Origin: JBHHYU01 sp046757725
GTDB lineage: Bacteria; Desulfobacterota; Binatia; UBA9968
NCBI GenBank assembly: GCA_046757725.1
Contig: JBHHYU010000006.1
Span: 21,591-85,590, forward strand
DNA: 64,000 nt
Direction of reading: 5' to 3'
Both the position numbers and the translations under genes were made by a program. This document shows positions 18,943 through 27,592 of the stretch, piece after piece (positions within the stretch are counted from its first letter, which is position 1; each line of letters begins with the position of its first letter). The notes under the pieces were generated by a model. That model was not told where the DNA came from, did not search any database, and worked only from the letters and a program-made list of their open reading frames with translations.

Positions 18943-20022
18943 ATGATTGCGGTGACCCGTGCAAGCCCAGCTGTCTTTGTCGATCGGGATGGTACGCTGA
19001 TTCGCGACGTCGGTTATCTTAGCCGCCCGGGGCAGATCGAACTGTTGCCTCGGGTTCCCGAGGCCATCCGTTCAATGCAGCAACATGGACTCAAGGTAAC
19101 GGTTATAACGAATCAATCAGGGGTCGCACGAGGCTTTTTTGGTGAAGAACAGCTTCAACGGGTTCACGAGGCGTTGAAAGCACGCTTGGCGGAAAAGGGT
19201 GTTTGTCTGGATGGAATCTACTATTGTCCCCATCATCCATCCGAAGGAAGAGATCCTTACCGGGTTTCTTGTAACTGTCGGAAACCGAAGGATGGTCTTC
19301 CCAGACGGGCGGCAACCGATCTGAATGTGGATCTTGGTTGTTCCTATGTCGTCGGCGATCGGTTGTCCGACATGAAAATGGCTACTGGCATCGGAGCCAA
19401 AGGGATCCTGATCGAAGGTGAGAAAATCCTGGAGGAAAAGGAGAGCGGTTCGAAAAACCTGGTGGTAAAGGACCTTTGGGAGGCTGCACAGTGGATTATC
19501 AGTGACCTCGGCCAAGAAGAAAGAAGAAGCGCGGCGATGGAAAAAGCAATGTTTGGAGCTGGGTGCTTCTGGGGGGTAGAAGAAGTCTTTCGTCAGTGTA
19601 AAGGCGTTATTGCTACTGCCGTGGGATATGCTGGCGGTTCCTTCGAAAACCCAACCTACGCAGATGTGTGTACCGGAACCACGGGGCATGCCGAGGTAGT
19701 GGAGGTGGAATATGATCCGTATCAGGTGTCTTACGGGGAGCTTCTTACCTTGTTCTGGAAAAACCATGATCCAACGACATTGAACCGGCAAGGGCCGGAC
19801 ATAGGGTCACAGTACAGGTCCATCATTTTCTTTTATAATCCAGAGCAAAAAGCATTAGCCGAGGTCGCGAAAGAGACGCTTCAAAAGAGTGGCAGGTCCA
19901 TACGGCCAATCGTCACAGAGATTATTCCAGCAGCGCGGTTCTATCGCGCGGAGGAGTATCATCAAAATTATCTTATCAAGTCGAGGTTGGGTTCTCTGTC
20001 TGGTTTTCTAAAAAAGGTGTGA
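18943..20022 (+). CDS. gmhB-msrA: fusion: heptose-1,7-bisphosphate phosphatase (GmhB) + methionine sulfoxide reductase A
   Basis: One uninterrupted 359-codon frame encodes two complete enzymes. Residues 1-190 form a HAD phosphatase of GmhB type: [16 protein letters not shown], and a Zn site with CPHH and CNCRKPK. Residues 199-359 form Msr[12 protein letters not shown] with catalytic Cys208, [16 protein letters not shown] and EEYHQNYL. GmhB belongs with the RfaE heptose pathway elsewhere in the window; MsrA repairs Met-S-oxide. Met199 (base 19537) sits exactly where free-standing MsrA proteins start and is preceded by a purine-rich run, so the fusion may come from loss of a gmhB stop codon, and MsrA could also be made separately. 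Confidence 0.88.
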   Translation: MIAVTRASPAVFVDRDGTLIRDVGYLSRPGQIELLPRVPEAIRSMQQHGLKVTVITNQSGVARGFFGEEQLQRVHEALKARLAEKGVCLDGIYYCPHHPSEGRDPYRVSCNCRKPKDGLPRRAATDLNVDLGCSYVVGDRLSDMKMATGIGAKGILIEGEKILEEKESGSKNLVVKDLWEAAQWIISDLGQEERRSAAMEKAMFGAGCFWGVEEVFRQCKGVIATAVGYAGGSFENPTYADVCTGTTGHAEVVEVEYDPYQVSYGELLTLFWKNHDPTTLNRQGPDIGSQYRSIIFFYNPEQKALAEVAKETLQKSGRSIRPIVTEIIPAARFYRAEEYHQNYLIKSRLGSLSGFLKKV

Positions 20023-20065
20023 AAAAAGTTAGGCACTCGAAGGACTTGCCTTCAGGAGAGCTCCA

Positions 20066-20527
20066 ATGCCGGTTCAGTTCGTCGATGTTATTCATCACAA
20101 GAAGTTAAGGGTTGGCTATAGCAAGAAAGTGCTTGCGAAAACAGATGAGTTCCATGTTTGGATTCACGGGGACCGCCCGGGTGTGAAAGGGCCGATGCAT
20201 AGACACACGGCGGATGAGACCTTTTACTGTATACAGGGGGAGTGTACCATTGTACTCAGAAAAGGCTTGAAGACAAAATTAAAGCCTGGAAGGCTCGTGT
20301 TCATCCCGAAGGGAGAATACTATCGACTGCACAATAGCGGATCTGATTACATGATGCTTCTGGGATCTCGGTCTGAAGCCCACAGGCATCCCCGGTTTAG
20401 TACGAAAGGCAAAAAAGTAGGTGGAAACCGCACAGCGCTGAAAACATCATCCGGTTTCATCCGGAGAAGAACCAGAAGGGCTAAGGACAGGCAGGCAGCC
20501 GCCAGGGGGCCCGTTAGGGGTTCCTGA
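20066..20527 (+). CDS. small cupin-domain protein with basic tail
   Basis: 153 residues. A single cupin barrel covers about residues 10-112, with motif 1 HRHTADETFYCIQGE (metal-binding His and Glu) and motif 2 PGRLVFIPKGEYYRLHNSG. The last ~40 residues are rich in Arg and Lys (FIRRRTRRAKDR) and look unstructured. Substrate unknown; single-domain cupins are often sugar-binding or regulatory. The start ATG at 20066 is preceded by AGGAGAG. Confidence 0.75.
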   Translation: MPVQFVDVIHHKKLRVGYSKKVLAKTDEFHVWIHGDRPGVKGPMHRHTADETFYCIQGECTIVLRKGLKTKLKPGRLVFIPKGEYYRLHNSGSDYMMLLGSRSEAHRHPRFSTKGKKVGGNRTALKTSSGFIRRRTRRAKDRQAAARGPVRGS

Positions 20528-20616
20528 GAAACTACGGTTTGATTACCCAGAAGGTAGCGAGGTGCGAGTTCGGCTTCAGAAATATCGCAGATCCGGAGTC
20601 AGGGCAGGGCAATCTC

Positions 20617-20676
20617 GGCTCTCCGTTAACGAGAGCGGTTCCTCAGGAGAAAACCTTCCGGCCTGAGTCAATAAGT
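20617..20676 (+). repeat. 60-bp dispersed repeat, copy 1
   Basis: By eye 55 of 60 bases match the sequence at 63936-63995 in the same orientation. It contains an inverted pair, ctcagg and cctgag, around about 14 bases. It lies in a 473-bp non-coding stretch (20528-21000) downstream of the cupin gene. Apart from this repeat I see no gene there. Confidence 0.7.
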
Positions 20677-21000
20677 CTGTGCCTTGACGGCCACCCCCCC
20701 CCGTCCCCTTTAGCTGGGCTCTCCAATGGCCTGCGCCTGCCTCCAACCTCCACGTCCCTATGCCTCATGTTTCCTCCCTCCGAACCGGATGCAAGGACAA
20801 ACTGGTTTTGCCGGCCTGCTGACCAGGCTCTTGTTGATAAATAAGCACTTATGGGATACTCTCGCTTAAAAACGAGCCGTGGTTGGTAGTAGTTTTTGCT
20901 ATACGGACTTCCGGTGGGCTTCAGAAAAACTCGCGCTGTGATATAGGCAGTCGGGTACTAGCGTCCGAAAGCATACCCAAAGTTGACGGAGGAATTAGTG

Positions 21001-21168
21001 ATGGCGATTAGTAAGGATCTTTTGGATATTCTCGCGTGCCCCAAATGTAAAGGGGACATCCATTTAAACCCATCAGAGGATGGTCTCATTTGTGAGGCAT
21101 GCCATTTAATGTACCCTATTAAAGACGACATCCCCGTCATGTTGATAGATGAAGCGGTCCAATTGTAG
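21001..21168 (+). CDS. Trm112/YcaR family zinc-ribbon-like protein
   Basis: 55 residues from ATG 21001, with GGAGG at 20988-20992. Sequence SKDLLDILACPKCKGDI followed by CEACHLMYPIKDDIPVML is the Trm112 pattern with two Cys pairs. Bacterial homologues (YcaR) are frequently encoded beside lpxK/kdsB or glycosyltransferase genes; they are thought to act as small partner proteins for methyltransferases or LPS enzymes. It overlaps the next gene by 20 bp, so it belongs to the core-LPS operon. Confidence 0.88.
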   Translation: MAISKDLLDILACPKCKGDIHLNPSEDGLICEACHLMYPIKDDIPVMLIDEAVQL

Positions 21169-22312
21169 TTTTTCCCTTCGGTTTTTGGCATCAAGGCCTA
21201 AGGTTCCGATCCGAGACCTAGGCCGTGGCGAGAAGATCCTTGTGGTTCAAACGAGCTTTCTTGGCGATACCGTTTTGAGTACCCCTCTCTTTGCGGCAAT
21301 CAGAGACCGTTTTCCGGAGTCGCACTTGACTGTTCTTTCGACGCCTCAGGGTAAGAGCCTATTGGTGGAGAATCCAAATATCGACGAAATTATAACTGAC
21401 GATAAAAAAGGAGAGGGACGCGGCTTGTTCGGTCTATGGCGCAAGGCCGAAGATTTAAAGCACCGAGCGTTTACCATTGCCATCACTCCCCATAAATCTT
21501 TGCGTACCGCTCTGCTCTTGTGTCTTGCGCGAATTCCGTGTCGTATTGGCTTTCGCCAGAGTGCCGGCTGGTTCTTGTATCACTGCCGGGTGGATAGGGA
21601 TTCTGTCCGGCATGATGTGGATAGAAACCTGTCTATTCTCAAGGCGTTTGGAATAAACCCGGATACGTGTGCGCATAAGCTGCAGGTTCCCGTCCATCCG
21701 CGCACCCGTGAAACCGTTGAGCAACTCTTCAACTCCCTCGGAATTACCCGCAACGGGATCACGGTTGGTTTAAATCCTGGGGCGGTCTGGGCAACTAAAA
21801 GATGGACTGCCGTGGGGTATTCTGAGTTAATGATCGAGCTGAAGCAAAGGTATGGTTACCAGATCGTGCTTTTTGGAGGTCCCGAAGACCTAGGAATCAT
21901 AGCTGAGATTCAAAGGCTTGCGGGTCATGTCGGCATCAGTCTGGCGGGCAAAATCGATCTTTGTGATCTAGCCGCGGCAATCGAGCGTTGCGATCTTTTT
22001 ATCACGAACGATAGTGGACCGATGCATGTGGCGGTGGCATGCGGGGTACCCGTACTGGCTGTATTCTGTGCTACTACTCCCTCGCTGGGTTTTTATCCTT
22101 ATTCTTCTAAGGCAGTGGTTGTGGAGAAGGCCCTAGCCTGTCGTCCGTGTAGCTCTCACGGAGGGCGGCGTTGTCCGCTTGGCACGGAAGACTGTATGCG
22201 TTTGATCAAACCCAAAGATCTGCTGAACGGTGTGGAGCAACTGCTGCATGGAAAACCTCAGGTCGGTCTTTCAGGATCGGATGTTTGCTTCCCGCAGTTT
22301 ATTACTTGTTAG
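21149..22312 (+). CDS. waaF: lipopolysaccharide heptosyltransferase II (GT9)
   Basis: 387 residues, GT9 fold. N-terminal ILVVQTSFLGDTVLSTP and C-terminal ITNDSGPMHVAVACGVPVLAVF, with NPGAVWATKRW in between, match WaaF. A Cys-rich stretch (ACRPCSSHGGRRCPLG) near the end is common in this subfamily. It adds the second heptose to the inner core using ADP-heptose, linking it to GmhB, RfaE1 and RfaE2 in this window. The ATG lies inside the Trm112 gene. Confidence 0.9.
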   Translation: MKRSNCSFSLRFLASRPKVPIRDLGRGEKILVVQTSFLGDTVLSTPLFAAIRDRFPESHLTVLSTPQGKSLLVENPNIDEIITDDKKGEGRGLFGLWRKAEDLKHRAFTIAITPHKSLRTALLLCLARIPCRIGFRQSAGWFLYHCRVDRDSVRHDVDRNLSILKAFGINPDTCAHKLQVPVHPRTRETVEQLFNSLGITRNGITVGLNPGAVWATKRWTAVGYSELMIELKQRYGYQIVLFGGPEDLGIIAEIQRLAGHVGISLAGKIDLCDLAAAIERCDLFITNDSGPMHVAVACGVPVLAVFCATTPSLGFYPYSSKAVVVEKALACRPCSSHGGRRCPLGTEDCMRLIKPKDLLNGVEQLLHGKPQVGLSGSDVCFPQFITC

Positions 22313-22325
22313 TTGTCTTCCTTCT

Positions 22326-23099
22326 ATGTCCACTCTTGGTGTTGTTGTTTTTAGCCTGCAAGGGATGAAGCCGCTTGCGCAATGCCTGGAGAGTGTGCGA
22401 TGGGCCGATTCCATTGTGGTGCTTCATGTCGGGGAGGGAGAACCCGCAATCGAGCCCGGCTCGCTCTCTTATCGCGTTTTTCGGGGGCTTGATGCGGCAC
22501 AGCCGGTGGAGAGGATTCAACAGGAGATTCGGACGGACTGGGTGTTGCATCTATGGGGTGAAGAGCGGGTAGGGACTGAGCTTAAAGAAGAGCTCCAAAG
22601 ACTTTGCCAGACGACATCGCCCAAGGCTTCTTCCGGCTATCGAATACCTATACGCTCCCGTGTCTTGGGCCGTTGGGTTCAAGGGAGTCTTTGGGGAACG
22701 AGTCCCTCAGTTCGCCTCCTTCATGAGGTTAGGGATCTATCGCTCGGATGGTGGGATACGGAGTGCAGAAACTTTAAAGAGGTTCCGGGGCTGGTCCAAG
22801 CTTGGATTGGGGATTATAGTTTGGCTGAACTTGATCATGGTATGGACCATGTGCAGAGTGCTTCCGACCTCTGGATGAGCCGACTGCAAGCTATAGGCGA
22901 GGCTCCGAGTCCAGGCAGAATCGCGAAAAGTTCCGTTCATGTGTTTATGCGGCTCATGTTTATGAACGGTCTCTTTGCCGGCGGACTTGCGGATTTGACT
23001 TTGTCCACACTGGCCGCCTACGCTACCTTTTTGAGCGGTGCAAAACTATGGGAGAAAAGAAATGTTAAGGAAAAAGAAGTAAGGTCTAGGGTTCCATAG
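22326..23099 (+). CDS. degenerate GT2 glycosyltransferase-like protein lacking the DxD motif
   Basis: 257 residues from ATG 22326. The layout follows the WaaE-like GT2 protein encoded at 33330: CLESVRWADSIVVL against CLESVKWCDEIVVV, LGRWVQGSLWG against LGRWWWRGGWY, and a similar C-terminal membrane-associated helix ending in AKL. Where the active enzyme has WVFLVDADEQV, this protein has WVLHLWGEERV, so the metal-binding DxD is gone and the nucleotide-binding acidic residues near residue 35 are also missing. It may be a non-catalytic partner or a transferase with altered chemistry. It overlaps no gene and sits 1 bp before the next one. Confidence 0.65.
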   Translation: MSTLGVVVFSLQGMKPLAQCLESVRWADSIVVLHVGEGEPAIEPGSLSYRVFRGLDAAQPVERIQQEIRTDWVLHLWGEERVGTELKEELQRLCQTTSPKASSGYRIPIRSRVLGRWVQGSLWGTSPSVRLLHEVRDLSLGWWDTECRNFKEVPGLVQAWIGDYSLAELDHGMDHVQSASDLWMSRLQAIGEAPSPGRIAKSSVHVFMRLMFMNGLFAGGLADLTLSTLAAYATFLSGAKLWEKRNVKEKEVRSRVP

Positions 23100-23100
23100 A

Positions 23101-23871
23101 ATGTTTGAGGCAAAGGTGTGGGGGGATGCGCCCGCAGGTTTCAGAAGGCTCCCTATGGGCCGTAATCAGGTGATAATGATTCGCGAAGGACTAGAGAGTC
23201 TTATTCACAAAAATTGCGTGCTGCAGGGGGACCTAAAAAAAGAAGAAAGCCCCTTTTACGGGAGAGACAAGCTCTACCGCTTGCGCCTGGAAAACGGGGA
23301 AACTGCTGTGATTCGCCATTATCGCCATGGTGGTCTCATACGCTTTCTCTCGGGGGATGTATTTTTTTCGTGGCCCCCGCGTCCATTTAAGGAATTGGCT
23401 ATAACCGAAGAGGTGCGTCGGAGAGGGATACCAACGCTTGAGATTTTGGCCGCCTGGATAGAAAAACTATGGGGGCCTTTTTACCGTGGGTGGTTAGTGA
23501 CCCGTGAACTCAGAGGTGCAGACGACCTTTGGGCAGCTAGGCAAAGCTGCGGCTCTGGAGGCGATGATGGGGGTGCCGTGCTTAGGGCTGCGGCTCGAAG
23601 CCTTCGACGGATGCACCGGCAGGGGATATATCACAAGGATCTCAACCTGAAAAATATTCTCATTCGGCGCGAAGCAGAGGAGATCAGGAGTTATATCATT
23701 GATTTCGATAAGGCGCGACTTTTCCCGGCTCCGGTCCCCTCGGAAAAATCCCGGAAAAACCTCAAACGCCTTTATCGATCGGTCTGTAAGCTAGATTCGA
23801 AAAGGTACTATTTTTCGGAAGAGGATTGGAGCCGATTCATGAGTTTTTACGAGGAGGCCGGGGAAGGGTGA
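23101..23871 (+). CDS. lipopolysaccharide kinase family protein (KdkA/RfaP-InaA-like), first copy
   Basis: A 256-residue small protein kinase-like fold. YRLRLENGETAVIRHYRHGG forms the ATP-binding beta sheet with a candidate Lys/Arg, HKDLNLKNIL at about residue 178 is the catalytic loop (Asp and Asn present), and IIDFDKARL carries the metal-binding Asp. Family members phosphorylate Kdo or heptose in the LPS core. Two further paralogues lie at 24892 and 29657. The gene overlaps the next by 4 bp. Confidence 0.82.
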   Translation: MFEAKVWGDAPAGFRRLPMGRNQVIMIREGLESLIHKNCVLQGDLKKEESPFYGRDKLYRLRLENGETAVIRHYRHGGLIRFLSGDVFFSWPPRPFKELAITEEVRRRGIPTLEILAAWIEKLWGPFYRGWLVTRELRGADDLWAARQSCGSGGDDGGAVLRAAARSLRRMHRQGIYHKDLNLKNILIRREAEEIRSYIIDFDKARLFPAPVPSEKSRKNLKRLYRSVCKLDSKRYYFSEEDWSRFMSFYEEAGEG

Positions 23872-24908
23872 CGCTCAATCCAACGCGTGTGCTCATTGTC
23901 CTTCACGGCTCCATCGGCGACGTAACCCGGGCCCTTCCCCTCGCCAATCTGATTCGAAGGGGTTATCCGAAAGCCAGGCTTACTTGGGCCGTCGAGTCGG
24001 CTGCCTATCCTCTAATCGAGAACCATCGATCTGTAGACGAGGTGATTCTGTTTAAGCGCGGACAGTGGTGGAAGCATTTTGTTCCCTTTCTGCAGCGAAT
24101 TCGTTCAAAGCGTTTTGATCTCGTGCTTGACCTCCAGCGTCATCTCAAAAGCGGACTCATTAGCTGGGTGTCCGGAGCCCGTTATCGGCTGGGCTTTCAT
24201 AGACATGACACAAAAGAGTTTAACTGGGTATTTAATAATCGGTATATTGACGCTGCTGGGAATGGAATACCAAAGTTAACCCATTACTTGAAGTTCGCTG
24301 AGTTTCTCGGCATTGAGCCTTATCCCATTGAGTGGGGGTTCCGCTTAACCCCTGAAGAGGATGCTAGTGTCCAGCGAATCGTGGGGCGGATAGAACGGGG
24401 CTTTGCCGTATTTTTTGTTGGCAGCCGGTGGGAGAGCAAGCGCTGGTTTCCTGTGCAGGCGGCGAGATGCGCGGCGGAAATCCAAAAACGGTACGGATTA
24501 GCAGTTATCCTTTTGGGAGGAAAAGAAGATGGCGCTTTTGGAAAGGAGGTAGAGAATTCACCGTTGCTTCGGGTCTCCAATCAAGTGGGGCAGACCACCC
24601 TGCGCGAAGCCGTCGGAATACTCTCTAGGGCTGAAGTCGTTGTCGGACCGGATACGGGTCTTATGCATATATCCGCAGCGGTCGGAACGCCGGTAGTTTC
24701 CCTTTGGGGAGCGACGAACCCACTGCGAACCGGTCCGTATGGCTACCAAGATCTGGTTGTCCGCGGGAAGGCCTCCTGTTCCCCCTGCTACCTTCGAAGA
24801 TGTCCGATTGGCCGCCTGTGTATGCAGTCGATCGACATTGAGGAGGTTATCCGTAAGGTTGACACGGTACTCTCTCAAAAGCGTCAGGTGAATGGGAATC
24901 GGATCTGA
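23868..24908 (+). CDS. heptosyltransferase (GT9, WaaC/WaaQ-like)
   Basis: 346 residues from GTG 23868, whose GTGA overlap with the previous stop is typical. It shows RVLIVLHGSIGDVTRALPLA, VGSRWESKRWF and VVGPDTGLMHISAAVGTPVVSLWG, the GT9 donor-binding features. CSPCYLRRCPIGRLCM near the end is a Cys-rich stretch like that of the WaaF-type protein upstream. WaaC (heptose I) is the likeliest role because WaaF is already present, but WaaQ-like activity is possible. Confidence 0.85.
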   Translation: MTLNPTRVLIVLHGSIGDVTRALPLANLIRRGYPKARLTWAVESAAYPLIENHRSVDEVILFKRGQWWKHFVPFLQRIRSKRFDLVLDLQRHLKSGLISWVSGARYRLGFHRHDTKEFNWVFNNRYIDAAGNGIPKLTHYLKFAEFLGIEPYPIEWGFRLTPEEDASVQRIVGRIERGFAVFFVGSRWESKRWFPVQAARCAAEIQKRYGLAVILLGGKEDGAFGKEVENSPLLRVSNQVGQTTLREAVGILSRAEVVVGPDTGLMHISAAVGTPVVSLWGATNPLRTGPYGYQDLVVRGKASCSPCYLRRCPIGRLCMQSIDIEEVIRKVDTVLSQKRQVNGNRI

Positions 24909-25764
24909 ATACCGCTTCCACCGCGATGGAAGATGGAACCTACTGGTCTTTACTCAGAAATGGAGTCGGGGGTTGTGGGCGGAGGTGTTGGATTACCTGA
25001 AAGATCCAGCCGTTTCTGAACATCCGCAAATCAATCGTTTCCGTTACCCTCGAGGAGAGAATGGCGAAGAATTTTTTCTGAAGATCTATGATCGCTCCCG
25101 TTCTTTTGGGGCCTTTAAGGATACGTTTCGTGATTCCAAGGCGTTTCGGGCTTTAAGACAGGGGATATCCTTATCGGAACATGGGTTTCATGTACCTCTT
25201 ATCATCGCAGCAGGAGAGGAAAGAAGTTTTAGGTTTTTAAAAAGGGCATTTCTTGTAAGTTCAGCTATAAAGGGGGTCTCTCTTCCTCAGTTTCTGGAGG
25301 AATATGCTGCCATTCCTGTTAATGTCGGGAACGTGAGAAAGAAAACGGAGTATATAAAAAAACTCGCACTGGAGACCCGTCGACTTCACCAACAAGGGTT
25401 TATTCATGGCGATCTAGTTCCGTCCAATATCGTCGCTCGAGTTGAAAAAGAAGAAGTCACCTTTTTCTTTATAGATAACGATCGAACCCGCCACTATCCC
25501 GGTTGGTTCCCCAATCTTCTTTGGAAAAGGAACCTGGTTCAGCTCAACCGCTTTGCATTGCCCGGCATCTCGCTTCAAGACCGCATGCGTTTTCTACATT
25601 TTTACGCGGGGGAGAAAACCTGGGGAAAGCAGAATCGGGGACTCATCCGGTGGCTGGAGAAAAAGACGCGACAGAGACGTGCAGAGTGCGAGCAAATTGC
25701 GAGCCAAGATAGCTTTAGGGAGCTTATGCGCTGGAAAGGTCGATTATCGCGTTATATTAAATAG
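24892..25764 (+). CDS. lipopolysaccharide kinase family protein, second copy
   Basis: 290 residues with an RfaP/InaA-type kinase core: FFLKIYDRSRSF (ATP Lys), HQQGFIHGDLVPSNIV as catalytic loop with Asp and Asn, and FFIDNDRTRH as metal-binding segment. It shares the kinase motifs but little else with the copies at 23101 and 29657, so these are divergent paralogues rather than recent duplicates. Likely inner-membrane-associated on the cytosolic face, acting on core sugars; substrate unknown. The start overlaps the heptosyltransferase by 17 bp. Confidence 0.8.
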   Translation: MGIGSEYRFHRDGRWNLLVFTQKWSRGLWAEVLDYLKDPAVSEHPQINRFRYPRGENGEEFFLKIYDRSRSFGAFKDTFRDSKAFRALRQGISLSEHGFHVPLIIAAGEERSFRFLKRAFLVSSAIKGVSLPQFLEEYAAIPVNVGNVRKKTEYIKKLALETRRLHQQGFIHGDLVPSNIVARVEKEEVTFFFIDNDRTRHYPGWFPNLLWKRNLVQLNRFALPGISLQDRMRFLHFYAGEKTWGKQNRGLIRWLEKKTRQRRAECEQIASQDSFRELMRWKGRLSRYIK

Positions 25765-25780
25765 ATAACGCATATTTATA

Positions 25781-27511
25781 ATGTATAACATTAACTCAAG
25801 ATATTCCCTCGTCTTGCATCTGGCTGTGCTCGTGGGTATCTGCGGGTTACTGTTCTTCTCTCAGTTGCCCCGTTTCCCCTTTTTTAACAAGGGGGAACCC
25901 AGGGAGGCACTAGTAGTAAAGGAAATTTACCTCCACGGTCAATGGTTGTTCCCGTTAAAACGAGGCGAGGTTGTCCCCTCCAAGCCACCACTGTTTCACT
26001 GGTCTGGCGCGCTGGCGTCCTTAGCCTCAGGTCATGTGACGGAAGCTACAGTGCGATTTCCCTCAGCTTTCTTCGCTACGATGGGTGTTTTGCTCCTCTA
26101 TCTTCTGGGGTGGAAATTGTTTGACCCCCATGTCGCCTTTTTTGGCGGGATCATCTTGGCCACGTCTGTAGGCTATCAAAACCAAGCGATCAATGCGCGG
26201 GTGGACATGACGCTGACCTTTTTTATGATTTTGATTCTCGTCATCTTTTATCTCCTCTACCAAGGTCTTCTGGCGGGTGCTTTCTGGACCTACGGTTTTT
26301 ATATCATCCTTGGGTTTAGTGTTCTGGCAAAGGGTCCTGTTAGTCTCATTCTTGCGGGTTTGATCGCAGGCGCTTTCATCGCGATAAGAAAGAGATGGGA
26401 GGCTTTATCTCGGCTCCGGTTCCATAAAGGGATCGTCCTTACGTTGCTCATTGCGGTTTCGTGGTATGGGATAGCCTTAATGCGAGGGGGAGAGGATTTT
26501 TTTTTGCGGCAGATTATTCATGAAAATATCGCGCGCTTTTTCGTCCATGGCGCAGGGGGTGCAGGTCATCAGAAACCTTTTTATTATTATTTTCCTTATC
26601 TCTTTCTCGAGGGGCTGCCTTGGACCTTGTTTTTGCCCTTTGTGCTCTGGGAATGGTTTGCGAGCAAGGCATTTACCGACGAGCGGTCTCTATTCCTCAT
26701 GTTATGGGTGGGGATAGTGTTTCTTTTTTTCTCCTTGTCCTCTGGAAAACGTGCTGTTTATTTACTCCCGTTGTACCCGCCACTTTCTCTCCTTACAGGA
26801 TTCTGGCTCAGTCAACCAGCCGAGGATAAAAGGATACGCATCATAGGGCTGAAGTGTGTGGGTTGGATTTGTCTTGTAATGGGCCTGATCTGTTTTGTTT
26901 CATTCTTGGGTATCGCGATACGGAAGGGTATCCTCGGATACCTTACCTCTTTTGGAGGGATGCTTGGTACTAAGGACCTGGCTAATCTCACCATCGTCAA
27001 TACCGCGTTGAGCCAGGCAGGCGGATTGTTTCTCTTCTTTCTAGGTTTCTCGGTTATTCTCTGGACCTCATCCGGGTACCATTTCATTCGCATCAAGCCC
27101 AAGACAGCAACGGTCTGGCTGGGGTGCATCTCATTTCTTATGGGTTTGTTCGTACAGGGAATGGTCATCCCAGCTCTTGCAAAGGCCAGGAGTTATAAAT
27201 TCTTTGTAACTAAGGTTCATCGTCAGTTAGGAGAAAACACGCCCCTTTCGATCTACGGAGCGGGTTGGGACGCTACCTCAGTCGAGTTTTACAGCAACGA
27301 CCGGGTTCCAGTGATTAGAGGTGATCGATTATCGCTCCTGAAGAGACTACGAGAATCGGGGGAGTATTGCATTATGAGCGAAAGGGAATGGAAGAAACTG
27401 GGTGTATCAGGGATGCTGGCATTGCCCCCGTTGTTAAGAAGTAAGGCCACCGGCCCTGGCGGAAAAGATCCTATTATATTAGTTCGAGATGTGTATGCCG
27501 GAGAACGATGA
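25781..27511 (+). CDS. GT39/ArnT-like membrane glycosyltransferase
   Basis: A 576-residue polytopic protein with about a dozen hydrophobic segments over residues 10-460 and a soluble C-terminal domain. The first periplasmic loop reads FFNKGEPREALVVKEI followed by PSKPPLFHW, which matches the acidic catalytic region of GT39/ArnT (PMT-type) enzymes that use polyprenyl-phosphate sugars. In an LPS cluster it probably decorates lipid A or core on the periplasmic side, as ArnT does with aminoarabinose, but no aminoarabinose pathway is seen here. Confidence 0.82.
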   Translation: MYNINSRYSLVLHLAVLVGICGLLFFSQLPRFPFFNKGEPREALVVKEIYLHGQWLFPLKRGEVVPSKPPLFHWSGALASLASGHVTEATVRFPSAFFATMGVLLLYLLGWKLFDPHVAFFGGIILATSVGYQNQAINARVDMTLTFFMILILVIFYLLYQGLLAGAFWTYGFYIILGFSVLAKGPVSLILAGLIAGAFIAIRKRWEALSRLRFHKGIVLTLLIAVSWYGIALMRGGEDFFLRQIIHENIARFFVHGAGGAGHQKPFYYYFPYLFLEGLPWTLFLPFVLWEWFASKAFTDERSLFLMLWVGIVFLFFSLSSGKRAVYLLPLYPPLSLLTGFWLSQPAEDKRIRIIGLKCVGWICLVMGLICFVSFLGIAIRKGILGYLTSFGGMLGTKDLANLTIVNTALSQAGGLFLFFLGFSVILWTSSGYHFIRIKPKTATVWLGCISFLMGLFVQGMVIPALAKARSYKFFVTKVHRQLGENTPLSIYGAGWDATSVEFYSNDRVPVIRGDRLSLLKRLRESGEYCIMSEREWKKLGVSGMLALPPLLRSKATGPGGKDPIILVRDVYAGER

Positions 27512-27592
27512 CGGGAGGTAGCGAGGGAAGGGCAAGAAAAACCGGCAGGCAATGGATTTACCTCCTGTGCCAGTTAAATAGAAAGGAACTGA

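Noticed and set aside
20539..20844. 101-codon forward open frame after the cupin gene
   Set aside because: Contains the 60-bp dispersed repeat, has a Pro/Ser-rich composition without domain-like pattern, and no ribosome site.
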